Positions 16,087-27,245 of a stretch of DNA of 64,000 bases are shown in pieces. The stretch is from Clostridium aciditolerans (GTDB taxonomy: Bacteria; Bacillota; Clostridia; Clostridiales; Clostridiaceae): positions 157,638 to 221,637 of the forward strand of contig NZ_JAEEGB010000013.1 of the NCBI RefSeq assembly GCF_016316925.1, given 5' to 3'. The translations under genes were made by a program, and so were the position numbers. Under the pieces are notes generated by a model that worked only from the letters and a program-made list of their open reading frames with translations, did no database searches and had not been told where the DNA came from. Positions within the stretch are counted from its first letter, which is position 1. The number at the start of each line of letters is the position of its first letter.

Positions 16087-19000
16087 TTATCTCTTAGATA
16101 AATCCCCAGAGAGTAACTCTTTTTGTATTTTTATCGCAATATCATTTCCTGTTTCCGCCATATTATTGATAATAAAAATAAATTTTGTGCATAACTCAGA
16201 TTTACTAAGAATTACTCCTTTATTTACAAGCCAAATATCTAAAAACATTTTAGATAAGTGGTGGACTTTGACACTGTCTTCAAATAATGATCTTTTATCC
16301 GATAAACTATTTATACATATATAAATGCATTCAATTTTATTCTCAAATGAAATATTTCTACCTAATTTGATTAGAAATAAAACCAAACCTAAAAAACATT
16401 CCTTTAAGCTACCAACCTTTTTACACCATAATAGAATAAATCTTATAAAATGATCCCCTCCTATCCAATTTCCTATCTCTATTTCTATTTCGTAATCGGA
16501 GTTATTAAATAATAATATATTTAATATTTCTAACATAATATTTCTCTTATTTGAATCTTGAAATGAATCTATATCAATGCTAAGTATAAATTCACCAATA
16601 TAAATCCAGTTATTCAAAAATATATATTTAAATAATCCCTCATCTATAGTATTTATTGTTCTAAGAGTCATTTCTAAAATATTTTTTATCAACTGAACAT
16701 GCAGATTAAAATTTTCTACTATACAATTAAACAACTGAGAATTTTTTAAATCTACGCATCCAATAAAGTAATTTCCAATAGCCAAATATAAATTTTTTTC
16801 CCAGTTGTTGCACTCAACCTCTTGTCTTGAAGAAATATGCAATGAATTACTTTTAGAATATACATTAAACGTATACAACAGCATTTGACATAAAAAATGT
16901 TCATACCAATCCTTATCCTTAATTAACTTTACATACTCAAATATTGGCAAACAAAAAACAACAGGGTATAAGTATTCAGGATTTAGTGGGTAAGTTGAAA
17001 ATTTCATTTTATATACTTGTTGGGCTCTCTTTTTAGAAAATAAAATTTTATTTACTTTTTTTACAATACAATTGTGATCTTTAAAATTAATTATAGAGAA
17101 TTTAATTGCTTGATTAATGCATTTCCATATTATTTCTTGATTGATTATCCAGAATATCTTTAAGTTAGAAAACAAAGCCTGTCTTATTTGAATTCTATAA
17201 TGTCCAACCAAATTTAATAATTCATCTAACAACTCATTATCAGTTGGACACTTTGCTACTAGAATTGGTAATGAAAAAGTTACAACATACTCATATCCCG
17301 ATTCCATTTCTAACTCGATGCTACCGTTTGTATCTGAAGTTATTATATCTTTATGCTTCTCTAGTCTGCCAGGTCTTTTTGCAGCATTCAGAATTTGCTG
17401 TCTACACCAATTTTGTAAACCATTATTCGTAACCCAGGTCCATCTCCAACTGATTAAGGCAGATGCAAATGTAGCTAATACATCTGCAACTAGAACAGGT
17501 CTACTCTCATCATCTGACCCTTTGGGTACATAATTAAGGTTATCTTCTTTCTCAAGTTGCTTTGAATATTGTATTGCAGAATCTAATGAATATTCTTCAC
17601 TGATTTTATTTTTAAATAGAAATATATTTGACCAATGCCAAAATTTCTCTAACATAATCATTTCTGCTGTTTTACGGGGATATAGATCTTTATAATCACG
17701 TTTAATTGCATTTTTTATAAGTGAACATTCTAAAACTGTCTCCCTATAATTGTATATAAAATGCCTATCATCCTCAAAAAATATAGGTATATCACTATCG
17801 ATTTTATTTACAAATTCTAGTAAATAATTATTACTCTTTTCAAATATAAACCATGATAAAAATTTGATAATCCCCCACATTGGGAAAGTATTATTAGTTA
17901 ACTCCAACAAAATATTAAAATCTTCATCATCAGAAAGATCTTTAAAATAAAGTCCTTTGTCAAGTTCCACTATAAATTCATTCATTTCATTTATTCCAAA
18001 AATTTTTTTCACTCTTTTATAATCTAAGTATATAAATGCTACATTAGTTATAATAGGTAATATTGCCTCAGCAGCAATCTCATAATTTGTACATGCTGCT
18101 GAAACACAAACACTTATTACTGCCACTGATGTGTTTCTATCTAAAACCAAATGAAATAATCCCTTTGGATCTTGTCCACTTTGAAGTTGCTCATTCATCC
18201 ATTTTTCTAATGCCATCAATGAACAAGTTAAAATCTTTGGAACTCCAAATTGGTACCTATGCCAACAATATACTTCTTCATCACCCCACACCTTTTTTTC
18301 CACATTATTTAGGTAAAAAATTTGTGGCAATGGGTTACCCTGATTAGTTCTTTTTACATGTTGTTTCATCCATATATTAGTTGCATGATTCACAATATTA
18401 TTTATCAGGCTCACGCCATCTATTGGACTATTTCTTAATAACTCTATAAATAGCCCCTGTTGAAAGCTTGCTATCTTTATATTAAACTGTTTAATGCCAT
18501 AATTGTTAATATCAAAATCGTTATCTTCAGTATTAGAAATAATAACTTTATTTAAAATACTTGATGCCTCTTTAGGTATATATTTTATTATTGGAACCCA
18601 TGCACTATCAATAATTGTTTTTTCAATATAATCTTGTAATTGATTGCTCATTTTGCATTTAAATAGACTATCGATTCTTTCGGGAAATATATCTGCTGAC
18701 CACAAAATGATTTCAAAGATATTTTCATATAGCTTATTAGATTCACTATCATTGAATTTATAATTAAACCTAAGAAAATAATCAAAGAAAAATTCTGATA
18801 AGTTATACCTAATTCCATCTTGACCAAGAGTATAAATAATCCACTCTTTTGCAAGAAATGAAAATTCATAAATATTTTCATCTGTTAATTTAAGTCTATT
18901 GTTTAAAATAGACTCTATTACCGGTATCCATTGATTATCAACAGGTCTTGTTATAACAGTTTTGTGGCTTTTATCCATTACATTATTAATTTGAGTTTCA

Positions 19001-21024
19001 GCACAAAATTTCCTTAAAGTTTTAATTAATAGGGTGATTAGATTGTTTTCTTGTAATTTAAATAAATCATTAAAAAATCTATTAATATCCGCAGAATTAA
19101 ATAGTGATACTAATATTCCCTGTTTCCAAATAGGTAAAAGATTCGGTGTATTTTCGATTGCTTTTAAAATTAATAACCATTGATTAATATCTTTATGAAT
19201 ATCTAAAGCTTTACAACATAATAAACTTAAAGGCCTGACTAGAAATAATCTTTGATTACTATCATTAATTATTTCTGACAATAATTTTGGGTTTTTTTCA
19301 AAAAAAGTTACAATCGTCCATTCCTCATATACATCATGTGCAAATTTAAGCTCATTACCTTCTTTTATTAGTATTCTATCTGAAAGCAACCCTTTCATAG
19401 CTTCATTTTCTGAATCCATTTCCATTATAGATTCAATTCTTGCATCTTTCCGTATTATCTTAAATAATAATTGCTCTCTTTTGTCAGGTTTTCCCTTACC
19501 TTCATAAGTTTCTTCCGACAATCGAATTATTTTATCTCCAAACCATTGAATTAGCCCAATTTCATTGGAATAATCAGGATTATCATCTTCAATTCTAATA
19601 TCTTTATAAGGTAATGTCATTATATCTAGTATAGCTGGTCTCCAAATTATTTTTTCTAAGTTCTTATGTATAGACAAATTATTTAGTATTGGAAACTTGC
19701 TAATAACTTCATTAATATCTTTTTTATCTAATGCATTAATTGATATACTGTCATACTTAACTTTGCATCTATTAAGCTCATCCTTAACATTAGAAAGAAT
19801 ATTATTGGATTGATATGTTCTGCAAGAAAAAATAAGCTTCCACTTTTGATTTTTTGATTCACTAGCAGCCCCATTTCCCTGATTTACTCTAATTACTATG
19901 GAAATTAGGTCATAGATAATCCTTACGCGATTTTCATCAATAGCATTTTCTAATCCATCTACAATAATGTAATTATCTGATTTTGTCTTTGAAAATGCCA
20001 AAATATCTTCAAATCTATTTTTAACATTTTTATTATGCAAAAATTCATCAATATCCTTACCATTAAATCTCTTAGCAGAAAACATAAATAATAGATTATC
20101 GGCTTTTAGTTTGTTAGCTAACAATTTTGTAACTACTGATTTACCAACCATAGGTTCGCCAAGAATAAAAAGCACATCATTGTAACGTAACTTTTTTTCT
20201 GAATCGTTTATTAAACCATCTCTAGGCAATTGGAGCTCTCCGCCTATTTTATCTTTAATTATGTCTGAAATAAATTTTGAATATCCATTAAGTTTATCAA
20301 CGTCCTCCTTTAATTGGAGTACTGGTTCTTTAGATAAAGATATATCGCATTCATATAGTTCCTTAATTTTATCTAGATACCATTTTATATGCCATACATA
20401 AAAAATATAGTAAAATGCCTCTCCGTCTTTATTTACTGGAATTTTTTTTGTAAGGCCAAGAAGATATATTTTATCATTAATTTCACAATATAGTGGGCCA
20501 CCTGACATACCAGCTACTTCTTCTTCAAAATATCCTCTTGTCGCGAATGGCTGTTTTAATGTTAGCATAATACGAGGACATTTATAGTTTTCAACTATAA
20601 CATTAATAGGCAAGTAAGATAAATCAAGCCCTTCCTTATCTATTAATGATGGAAACCCTGCCAATTTCACATCATAATTCATGCTAGAAGAAAAGTCTTT
20701 CGGTAATATCATATTATCTTCTTTAGAAAACCATTTTAATTTTTCTATATAAATAACAGCAACATCTAAATCTTCAACATCACTTTTATCATACAGAACT
20801 TCAGTTATCGTGAAGTTTTTTTCACAAGCTTCTTTATATTCAGTATCAATCTTAATATGTTCTTTATTACCATCAAATTCATCAATCACATGGTATACAG
20901 TTAAGATTGCATCCCTTTCTGCATCAGGCAAAGATACAATAATACCAGTTCCCTGTACCGCTCTGTTGCTTTTCTTATCATTATATGTTATTTTAACAAT
21001 TGCTTTCGTAATATCATTACTCAT
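16087..21024 (-). CDS. Trypsin-like protease-STAND NTPase fusion (Avs1-like), copy 2
   Basis: 1645 residues from the ATG at 21024, which overlaps the end of the MBL-fold gene by eight bases (ATGAGTAA), so the two are translationally coupled. The triad residues His45, Asp87 and Ser174 occupy the same positions as in copy 1, and about 85% of the first 235 residues are identical by eye. The NTPase has Walker A GEPMVGKS (about 302) and Walker B NYIIVDGLENA. From about residue 240 onward similarity to copy 1 falls away. MBL-fold plus protease-STAND is the arrangement I recall for AVAST type I. Antiphage function is inferred from family. Confidence 0.85.
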   Translation of the reverse strand: MSNDITKAIVKITYNDKKSNRAVQGTGIIVSLPDAERDAILTVYHVIDEFDGNKEHIKIDTEYKEACEKNFTITEVLYDKSDVEDLDVAVIYIEKLKWFSKEDNMILPKDFSSSMNYDVKLAGFPSLIDKEGLDLSYLPINVIVENYKCPRIMLTLKQPFATRGYFEEEVAGMSGGPLYCEINDKIYLLGLTKKIPVNKDGEAFYYIFYVWHIKWYLDKIKELYECDISLSKEPVLQLKEDVDKLNGYSKFISDIIKDKIGGELQLPRDGLINDSEKKLRYNDVLFILGEPMVGKSVVTKLLANKLKADNLLFMFSAKRFNGKDIDEFLHNKNVKNRFEDILAFSKTKSDNYIIVDGLENAIDENRVRIIYDLISIVIRVNQGNGAASESKNQKWKLIFSCRTYQSNNILSNVKDELNRCKVKYDSISINALDKKDINEVISKFPILNNLSIHKNLEKIIWRPAILDIMTLPYKDIRIEDDNPDYSNEIGLIQWFGDKIIRLSEETYEGKGKPDKREQLLFKIIRKDARIESIMEMDSENEAMKGLLSDRILIKEGNELKFAHDVYEEWTIVTFFEKNPKLLSEIINDSNQRLFLVRPLSLLCCKALDIHKDINQWLLILKAIENTPNLLPIWKQGILVSLFNSADINRFFNDLFKLQENNLITLLIKTLRKFCAETQINNVMDKSHKTVITRPVDNQWIPVIESILNNRLKLTDENIYEFSFLAKEWIIYTLGQDGIRYNLSEFFFDYFLRFNYKFNDSESNKLYENIFEIILWSADIFPERIDSLFKCKMSNQLQDYIEKTIIDSAWVPIIKYIPKEASSILNKVIISNTEDNDFDINNYGIKQFNIKIASFQQGLFIELLRNSPIDGVSLINNIVNHATNIWMKQHVKRTNQGNPLPQIFYLNNVEKKVWGDEEVYCWHRYQFGVPKILTCSLMALEKWMNEQLQSGQDPKGLFHLVLDRNTSVAVISVCVSAACTNYEIAAEAILPIITNVAFIYLDYKRVKKIFGINEMNEFIVELDKGLYFKDLSDDEDFNILLELTNNTFPMWGIIKFLSWFIFEKSNNYLLEFVNKIDSDIPIFFEDDRHFIYNYRETVLECSLIKNAIKRDYKDLYPRKTAEMIMLEKFWHWSNIFLFKNKISEEYSLDSAIQYSKQLEKEDNLNYVPKGSDDESRPVLVADVLATFASALISWRWTWVTNNGLQNWCRQQILNAAKRPGRLEKHKDIITSDTNGSIELEMESGYEYVVTFSLPILVAKCPTDNELLDELLNLVGHYRIQIRQALFSNLKIFWIINQEIIWKCINQAIKFSIINFKDHNCIVKKVNKILFSKKRAQQVYKMKFSTYPLNPEYLYPVVFCLPIFEYVKLIKDKDWYEHFLCQMLLYTFNVYSKSNSLHISSRQEVECNNWEKNLYLAIGNYFIGCVDLKNSQLFNCIVENFNLHVQLIKNILEMTLRTINTIDEGLFKYIFLNNWIYIGEFILSIDIDSFQDSNKRNIMLEILNILLFNNSDYEIEIEIGNWIGGDHFIRFILLWCKKVGSLKECFLGLVLFLIKLGRNISFENKIECIYICINSLSDKRSLFEDSVKVHHLSKMFLDIWLVNKGVILSKSELCTKFIFIINNMAETGNDIAIKIQKELLSGDLSKR

Positions 21025-22129
21025 TTCTTTCTCCAATAAATTTATATTTTTCACATTTTAAACGATAAGAATCTTCCAGAGCATTTATAAAAATCTTATT
21101 AATAAGTTGTTCATAGTTAAAATAAAATTTTGCATTCTCATTATTGTCCCATATTCTAGCCAACGTCTTTTTATTTGGATGACTGTAACTTTTCCCATCT
21201 GTAGATATAAGATAGTTGTTGCAATCAATCAACTCAAGAAAGCTATTTTTTAATGTACCAATACTTCCATGATGTGATAATTTCACATGCTCAAGTTTTA
21301 ATTTATTATTTTCTGTGTAACCTAAATCTCTTAATTCTTTTTCTACTATATCATAATCACAATCACCAAGCATTAAGACTCTTTCTTGAGTTGATTCCTC
21401 CTCTAATAAAAAAGCAATACTTGCACGATTATATGATGTTAGAGCTTCACAATCTGTCTTTTTTTTCAGCTCTTCAATCGTATCTTTATAATCATCCATG
21501 ATTTTGCATTTACTAATATTCCCTTTTGCTTTATCTACTTTATTTTTTTCTGCTTTTCTAATATCAATTTCATATTGTTTATAATAGGCTTCTAACGTTT
21601 CTTTACTTGGAGATAAAAACTTTATATTAATTCCATGTTCACTTATATTCATTCTACTTTTGATTTCTTTATCATCCACAATAATTACTTCATCTGTTAA
21701 CTTGTCCATATTGCAGAGTAATTGTTCCACGCTTTGTGCTGATGTAGCACTTATATTTCCATTACTTATTTTATATTCTATCTTTTGTGGTTTTACATAC
21801 GCTTTTTTTAAATATAATGCTGTAGCATAGGGAGAATTGTATATAACCTTCATAATATTTAGTCTTAATTCTTTATACTTATTTTTTAGTAAATCCTTAA
21901 ATAATCGTTGAACTCCTTTTATATGATCATCATCTATATGTGTCAAAACTATCAAGTTGATTTTATGTTCTCTTAAATATGACAAAATAAAATCCTTATT
22001 TTTTTCTATTCCATCATAACTATCACCAGTTCCCCCATCTACCAAGATGTTATATGGAAGTCCATCATTATTTTTTGTTTCAATCAAAAAACAGTCGCCA
22101 TATCCAGCTTTCATCATCGTAATTTTCAT
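21017..22129 (-). CDS. MBL-fold hydrolase, partner of the protease-STAND protein
   Basis: 370 residues with metallo-beta-lactamase-fold motifs: GYGDCFLIE at the start, LVDGGTGDS, the metal motif THIDDDHIKG (about 86-95), GDCDYD and LSHHGS near the end. The layout resembles the ComEC/Rec2-type MBL domain (GxGDx..I, DGG, THxDxDH, SHHGS). GAGGT precedes the ATG at 22129. It overlaps the protease-STAND start and is probably the first gene of a two-gene operon. MBL proteins in such systems are thought to be auxiliary effectors, hydrolysing nucleic acid or nucleotides; the substrate cannot be told from sequence. Confidence 0.8.
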   Translation of the reverse strand: MKITMMKAGYGDCFLIETKNNDGLPYNILVDGGTGDSYDGIEKNKDFILSYLREHKINLIVLTHIDDDHIKGVQRLFKDLLKNKYKELRLNIMKVIYNSPYATALYLKKAYVKPQKIEYKISNGNISATSAQSVEQLLCNMDKLTDEVIIVDDKEIKSRMNISEHGINIKFLSPSKETLEAYYKQYEIDIRKAEKNKVDKAKGNISKCKIMDDYKDTIEELKKKTDCEALTSYNRASIAFLLEEESTQERVLMLGDCDYDIVEKELRDLGYTENNKLKLEHVKLSHHGSIGTLKNSFLELIDCNNYLISTDGKSYSHPNKKTLARIWDNNENAKFYFNYEQLINKIFINALEDSYRLKCEKYKFIGERNE

Positions 22130-22730
22130 AATTTACCTCTTTATATCATTATTGAATTTAAAATATCTTTGCATAATAGATATTAATTGTATAATCAAGA
22201 TAAAAAATAGTATTATATTTTCTTTTCAAAGATAATAATTGTACTCTAAATTGACAATATTATCATATATATTTTTATTATACTACAAGTTTTGTCACCA
22301 TATCTTGTTTTTTTTATAATATTTTTACTGTTTTTTACTATTTAAACTAAAATAGTTCAATATCAATTACTAGAATAACAAAAGATAGCAAAACCTTATA
22401 TAAAAGTTTTACTATCTTTTTATAATTATCGCACCTCTGTTTTCTTACAAGTAGCTAACAGCACTCCATGTGCTCTGACTGACTGCAGTATCTTAACATA
22501 TTAGAATTAATATATTTCATAGCTTGTTTATATTTGTACACCAATCCAATTAGTTACTTTGCTTAGTTAGAAAATAGCACGCCATGTGCATTTTCATCCA
22601 TGGTTGCGGCGTGCGCGCTATAGGTGGTAAATTAAATAATGATTTTTTTAGTGCTGAGCTTTATACTCCTAATCTCAGTTGGTCCATCTTCGTAATGCTC
22701 AATGCTATCTGTTGTTTTATCTAAAAAACA
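22130..22730. other. Intergenic region between the Avs1-like and Wadjet operons
   Basis: 600 bp without a complete gene. The left part is the promoter region of the MBL gene. A repeated terminator block lies at 22378-22480. Around 22,560-22,620 is another CCATGTG-containing tract and a short GC-rich patch (GCGGCGTGCGCGC) out of keeping with its surroundings. Confidence 0.5.
22378..22480. repeat. Terminator plus gene-tail repeat, copy A
   Basis: A GATAGCAAAACCTTATA... hairpin (22380-22420) is followed by about 60 bp resembling 33377-33428 (AATTATCGCAC...AGTAGCTAACAGCACTCC). On the minus strand the second part translates as HGVLLATCKKTEVR then stop. Copy B translates as YGVLLATNKKNIEM then stop. 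This looks like a gene's last codons plus its terminator, left in two places. Confidence 0.55.
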
Positions 22731-25700
22731 CTATTCAATCATCGATATCTGATCCCCAACCAATTTCTTATAACTCAATTTATCTAAATCAACTTCAGAT
22801 TTTAATTTCTTAATAACCACAGTTTGAGTACCTGAGGCATTAACCTCAGTGTCTAAATAATACTTAACGTCAAATAGTGGTAATAAGTTGCTCGGCATAC
22901 CGTATCCAAGGCAAAGAACTTGAAAATTATTTTCATCAAGAAGCTTTATTATAGGCTCCCATATATAAGAAGCGGCCATACCTGAAAAAGGAGCATCAAG
23001 CATAACAAATTTTCTACTTTCATCCCCTATATGAGGATTGTAAAGCTTTTTAATAAAAGAAATCAAACATATAAATATATTGTATGCCATACCGTTAGAT
23101 TGACCAGTTGAACCTATTACTTCCGCCCAAGAAATAGACTTACTATTACTTTCAATAGCATCAACCTTATAAATCTTAACATCACAATTATTTATATTAT
23201 CAACAAATTGAGAAAACAAATCTTTTAGTTTCAGATTATTAGCTAAATAGCTAAGCCTCTCTGATTCTTCTATATTTTGAAGTCCATTAACTAAATGGTT
23301 TATATATGATTTCATTCTAGCCTTTCTAATCACCTCATCAGCAGGTTTCACTATAACTTCAATCATTGAGGTCGCTTTACCATTTATATTTATTTTAGAA
23401 AGATGTGTAAGATTTAATAGCTCGCCATAAACTTGCTCACACTTTTGAAGAAGTTGATTAATGAAAACTTCCTCGTCTTCTTTAAGCTCATTAATAATAG
23501 TACTTATTCTCTTCTTTTCTTCATCTAAACTTTTTATATACCCATGCTCACCTTGAAGCCTATCTATAATAAGTGTACATTCATCTTTACTAACTGGTGT
23601 GCTTTGTCTTAAGTTTTCCAAGTCTTCCTTAAAATGAACCAACTCAGAATCCATAAGATTTTTTATAATCCTATCCAACGTGCTTTCATAATTTAGCTTA
23701 GTGTTCTCTAAAGAAGAAAGTGCTCTATTAACTTCACCTTCAATTGTTTTTATCCCGCTTAAACTTTGGTTATAATCTTCTACTTCAACACTGTGAAATT
23801 GAATACCATTTCTATCAGCTACTCTATTAAGTGTATTATCATATTCCATTAAGAATTTGTCCTTTTTTTCTAACGCATCTTTTGTATCATAAAATTCTTT
23901 TATAGATCCTTGTACTTTAGAAATTTCAACTTCTATTGAATTTAAAGCTATATCAATTTTATCTAATCTTTCCTTGATATTAGTTTCTGATAGATTCATT
24001 TTTTCATAGGTTAAGCCCGTATATTTACTTTTAAAATTATTACACATGGTATTTATAGTACCTTCTAAATTATCAATTTCTGTTTTAAATTTTCTTTCAA
24101 TTTTGTTTAAATCTCTAAGTTCTATTTTGCTATCATTTATAGATTTTTCTAATTCCTCTAAATAACTGTTATAGTCTCCAGTAAATAGTTCAGCATTGTT
24201 AAAATAATTTATGTTATATTTAATACCAATCTTATTCTTATTTTTTCTTTCTATTTCCTTATCTTCCGTATCTATAGATTTGTTAAGCTCTTCAATAGCT
24301 TCTTGAAGCATTTGTAATCCACTAATACTGCCCTCTACATTTTTTTTGTATAGTTCAAATTTGCTCTTAATTTCAGATAAAGGTAAATCTTCTTCAAAAA
24401 TAGTAATTTCAATTGTAGGTGAAAAAGAAAGCTCTTCCAATTCCTTGCCTGCTTCAATAGAATCTTTATTCAAACCATCTACTCTAATTGATATTTCAGG
24501 CATTTCTCTATCAATCTCTTCCTCCTCAATTTTCTTTTGCAAAAGTTCTATGTTACATTTCTCTAAACTATCCTTATTTATTGATACAGCAGCCTCTAGC
24601 TTTATCCTTTCTTTAGATAACTTCTCCAAAGTCTCATAATCCGAAAGTTCCTCTTCTAAACCTTTTATAATATGAGATAACTTAGACATAAACTGCTCTA
24701 GCTCTACTAATTTAGCTTCAGTTGTTTCTATTTCCTTTTCAAGTGTTTTGATATTCTCTTTAGCTTTAGCAACAGTATCAACAATATTATTTGTTTCCAT
24801 TTCTAATTTCTTAGTTAATTGTTCTTTTTGCTTAACTTCTACTTCGCTGTACTTAATTTCAAAGTTAATGCAAATATTATAATCATTTTCTATACTGTTC
24901 AATTCATTATTAAGCCTTAATTGTTCTATATTAAGAGTTTCTACTTCCTTTTTTAGCTTAAGCAATTGCCGTTCACTAAACTCTGGATCAACAAAGCATT
25001 CCTTATCCCTAACAGTAAAAGCTAAATTTTCTAAATTTACTTCTCCTATCCCGTGAAGTACTTCAGAATTAATAATAGGAACTACTTCATCATTAAACTT
25101 ACGTCTTAAAGATATATCACTTATTATTTTATTAAAATCATACTTATCAACTATTATGCCATAAGGAATCAATTCTGTAATTTCAAATAAAGCCTTTCTT
25201 TCTTCTAAAGTTTTGTTTTCTAAAAAGCTGCTTCCCAAAACAGCTGATTTGTAACTAGCTGAAATAATATCAAATTGATATCTTGCACAATCTGAGAGGG
25301 AAACTACAGTTTTATTTTCTAAATCTCTAATAGTAGTATTTAATCCACTAATTTTTTCACCAATTTTTCTTGTTTCCTCTTTGATAGTATTGCTTATACC
25401 CTTTAGATATTTAGAAATAGTTTGATCTTGGTAAGTATATTTTCCTCTAATTAAATTATAATTAAAGTATTCGCCATTGTACTTATCAATTTCGTTAAGA
25501 AGTTCCTTTAACCTTATATTCTTATTTTCTATATCTTGTTCCTGTATTTTAATTTCATTTTCATGATTTATAATTGCATCATTATTTTTTTCTAAATTCA
25601 ATTTTAAATTTGTTAACTCTTCTTGTTTTTTATTTAGCAACTCATTATTACTATTTAATTCTTTTGTAATATCCTCTTTCAGCAAGTGAACTATTCCTTT

Positions 25701-27233
25701 TTTAATATCCCTGATTTCCTTATCTAACTTTAGGAGGTTTTCCGAATTATCTTTATCTAAAGTTTCAAGATGTCGTATATCTGCCTCTAATGTTGATATC
25801 TCTCTACCTACTTTGAATTTACTGTCATTTAATTTTTCAAGTTTACCTTTTTCAATATTGTATAGTCCACTTTTTCTATTAACTTCTTCGTTTAAAGCCT
25901 TTTTATAGTAACATCCCCAATAGTTATAGTCACTTATTATTAACTCTTTATCCTTAGTTAAAGCACTTATTGCTTCTTCCTTTACCTTCACCTTTTCTTT
26001 TAGGTCTAAATAAGTTCTATAGATTTTTTCACATTCATACCTAAGTCGTTTATCTTCAATTTCCTTTATGTTCTTTTCTTTATTTTTATAAGCATTTAGT
26101 GCTACAAGATGTTCTTTCTCAAAAATTTGAAATTTAAGTTTAACTTTCTTAATTTCGTAGGCATCTTTTTCTTTATTAAGTTCATCAACTTCATTATTCT
26201 TATTTGACAATAATTTTGTAGCATTTGTTATGTCTTTAGAAACTTTACTTGTATTTTCTTCATTTAAGGTTTTGTTATATGAAACAATCTTCTTATATTT
26301 ACTTAAAGTATATATCACTTTATCTTTCTCACTATATGAATGAAACAGTCCTTCAATTTTAGGCACAATATTTACAAGTTCATTTTGAACATATTCATAC
26401 TTACCCCTTAAAGCTTCCTTCTTTTGGAGTTCCCCTAAAGTTTTTCTTAAAGTAATCAAAGTGTTAGCTCTTGATTCACTACTTTCAAAATCATCTGAAT
26501 TTCTTAGTTGATAGCTTTTTTCAATAATAGGTATTAAAGTTATTAATATGAAATCCTTCCCTTTTAGGAATGGTTTTAAGTAATTTGCAGAGTTTCCTTC
26601 ATATTTATTTATTTCTATCATTTCTTCAAATTCGCTTTTATTAATATTAAGTTTCGCTAGTTCTTCGTGGTGCCTCCAATTCGTATTGTTAATAATTACT
26701 GCATAATCAATGGAACCTTTATTTTGTAGATCTCTTAAATTTCTTTCCAATGCATTTTTTGAAATGAATTTTTTATTACCATTTTCATCTACCCTAGATA
26801 GAGGAAAATTTTCTATATCAAATTCATTAGGCATATTATAAAGGCATATGTATCTAAACATGTCAAAGTTTTTATTTGATTTATTAGCCCCTTCTTCAAA
26901 AGGTTTGTTTTCATTTTCTTTAGCATAAGTACATATACCTACCATAGCATATTTATAAGCACTCCCTTGGTCTAGCTGAAACTCCATTATGCTATGAAAT
27001 ACTCTATTTTTATTTTGTTTGTTAAACAAAACATTAATACTTTTCTTTTCATCAAATTTTGAATTTGGTAATATAGGTTGATTAATACACTGCATATAGA
27101 AGGTCTTACCTACACCATTGATTAAATCAATATATGTATTTTTACCACCTAATTTTATTAAAAAATCATCGTAATAATTATTTCCATCATTATATTTAAT
27201 ATTACATATTCTTACCCTATTTAGGTCAGGCAT
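22731..27233 (-). CDS. jetC: Wadjet JetC, SMC-like ATPase
   Basis: 1500 residues. The N-terminal head has the P-loop LINGVGKTFYMQ (about 38-49). Long heptad-rich coiled coils run from about 260 to 1250 with a hinge-like region in the middle. The C-terminal head has the signature GSTGQSNGMAYNIF and Walker B FVMLDAPFSGM. This is the MukB/SMC-type motor of Wadjet, which extrudes DNA loops and directs cleavage of small circular DNA. It is the last gene of a D-A-B-C operon, 12 bases after jetB. The P-loop lacks the usual first glycine but keeps NGxGKT. Family assignment is firm. Confidence 0.9.
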   Translation of the reverse strand: MPDLNRVRICNIKYNDGNNYYDDFLIKLGGKNTYIDLINGVGKTFYMQCINQPILPNSKFDEKKSINVLFNKQNKNRVFHSIMEFQLDQGSAYKYAMVGICTYAKENENKPFEEGANKSNKNFDMFRYICLYNMPNEFDIENFPLSRVDENGNKKFISKNALERNLRDLQNKGSIDYAVIINNTNWRHHEELAKLNINKSEFEEMIEINKYEGNSANYLKPFLKGKDFILITLIPIIEKSYQLRNSDDFESSESRANTLITLRKTLGELQKKEALRGKYEYVQNELVNIVPKIEGLFHSYSEKDKVIYTLSKYKKIVSYNKTLNEENTSKVSKDITNATKLLSNKNNEVDELNKEKDAYEIKKVKLKFQIFEKEHLVALNAYKNKEKNIKEIEDKRLRYECEKIYRTYLDLKEKVKVKEEAISALTKDKELIISDYNYWGCYYKKALNEEVNRKSGLYNIEKGKLEKLNDSKFKVGREISTLEADIRHLETLDKDNSENLLKLDKEIRDIKKGIVHLLKEDITKELNSNNELLNKKQEELTNLKLNLEKNNDAIINHENEIKIQEQDIENKNIRLKELLNEIDKYNGEYFNYNLIRGKYTYQDQTISKYLKGISNTIKEETRKIGEKISGLNTTIRDLENKTVVSLSDCARYQFDIISASYKSAVLGSSFLENKTLEERKALFEITELIPYGIIVDKYDFNKIISDISLRRKFNDEVVPIINSEVLHGIGEVNLENLAFTVRDKECFVDPEFSERQLLKLKKEVETLNIEQLRLNNELNSIENDYNICINFEIKYSEVEVKQKEQLTKKLEMETNNIVDTVAKAKENIKTLEKEIETTEAKLVELEQFMSKLSHIIKGLEEELSDYETLEKLSKERIKLEAAVSINKDSLEKCNIELLQKKIEEEEIDREMPEISIRVDGLNKDSIEAGKELEELSFSPTIEITIFEEDLPLSEIKSKFELYKKNVEGSISGLQMLQEAIEELNKSIDTEDKEIERKNKNKIGIKYNINYFNNAELFTGDYNSYLEELEKSINDSKIELRDLNKIERKFKTEIDNLEGTINTMCNNFKSKYTGLTYEKMNLSETNIKERLDKIDIALNSIEVEISKVQGSIKEFYDTKDALEKKDKFLMEYDNTLNRVADRNGIQFHSVEVEDYNQSLSGIKTIEGEVNRALSSLENTKLNYESTLDRIIKNLMDSELVHFKEDLENLRQSTPVSKDECTLIIDRLQGEHGYIKSLDEEKKRISTIINELKEDEEVFINQLLQKCEQVYGELLNLTHLSKININGKATSMIEVIVKPADEVIRKARMKSYINHLVNGLQNIEESERLSYLANNLKLKDLFSQFVDNINNCDVKIYKVDAIESNSKSISWAEVIGSTGQSNGMAYNIFICLISFIKKLYNPHIGDESRKFVMLDAPFSGMAASYIWEPIIKLLDENNFQVLCLGYGMPSNLLPLFDVKYYLDTEVNASGTQTVVIKKLKSEVDLDKLSYKKLVGDQISMIE

Positions 27234-27245
27234 AATTTTTCTCCT

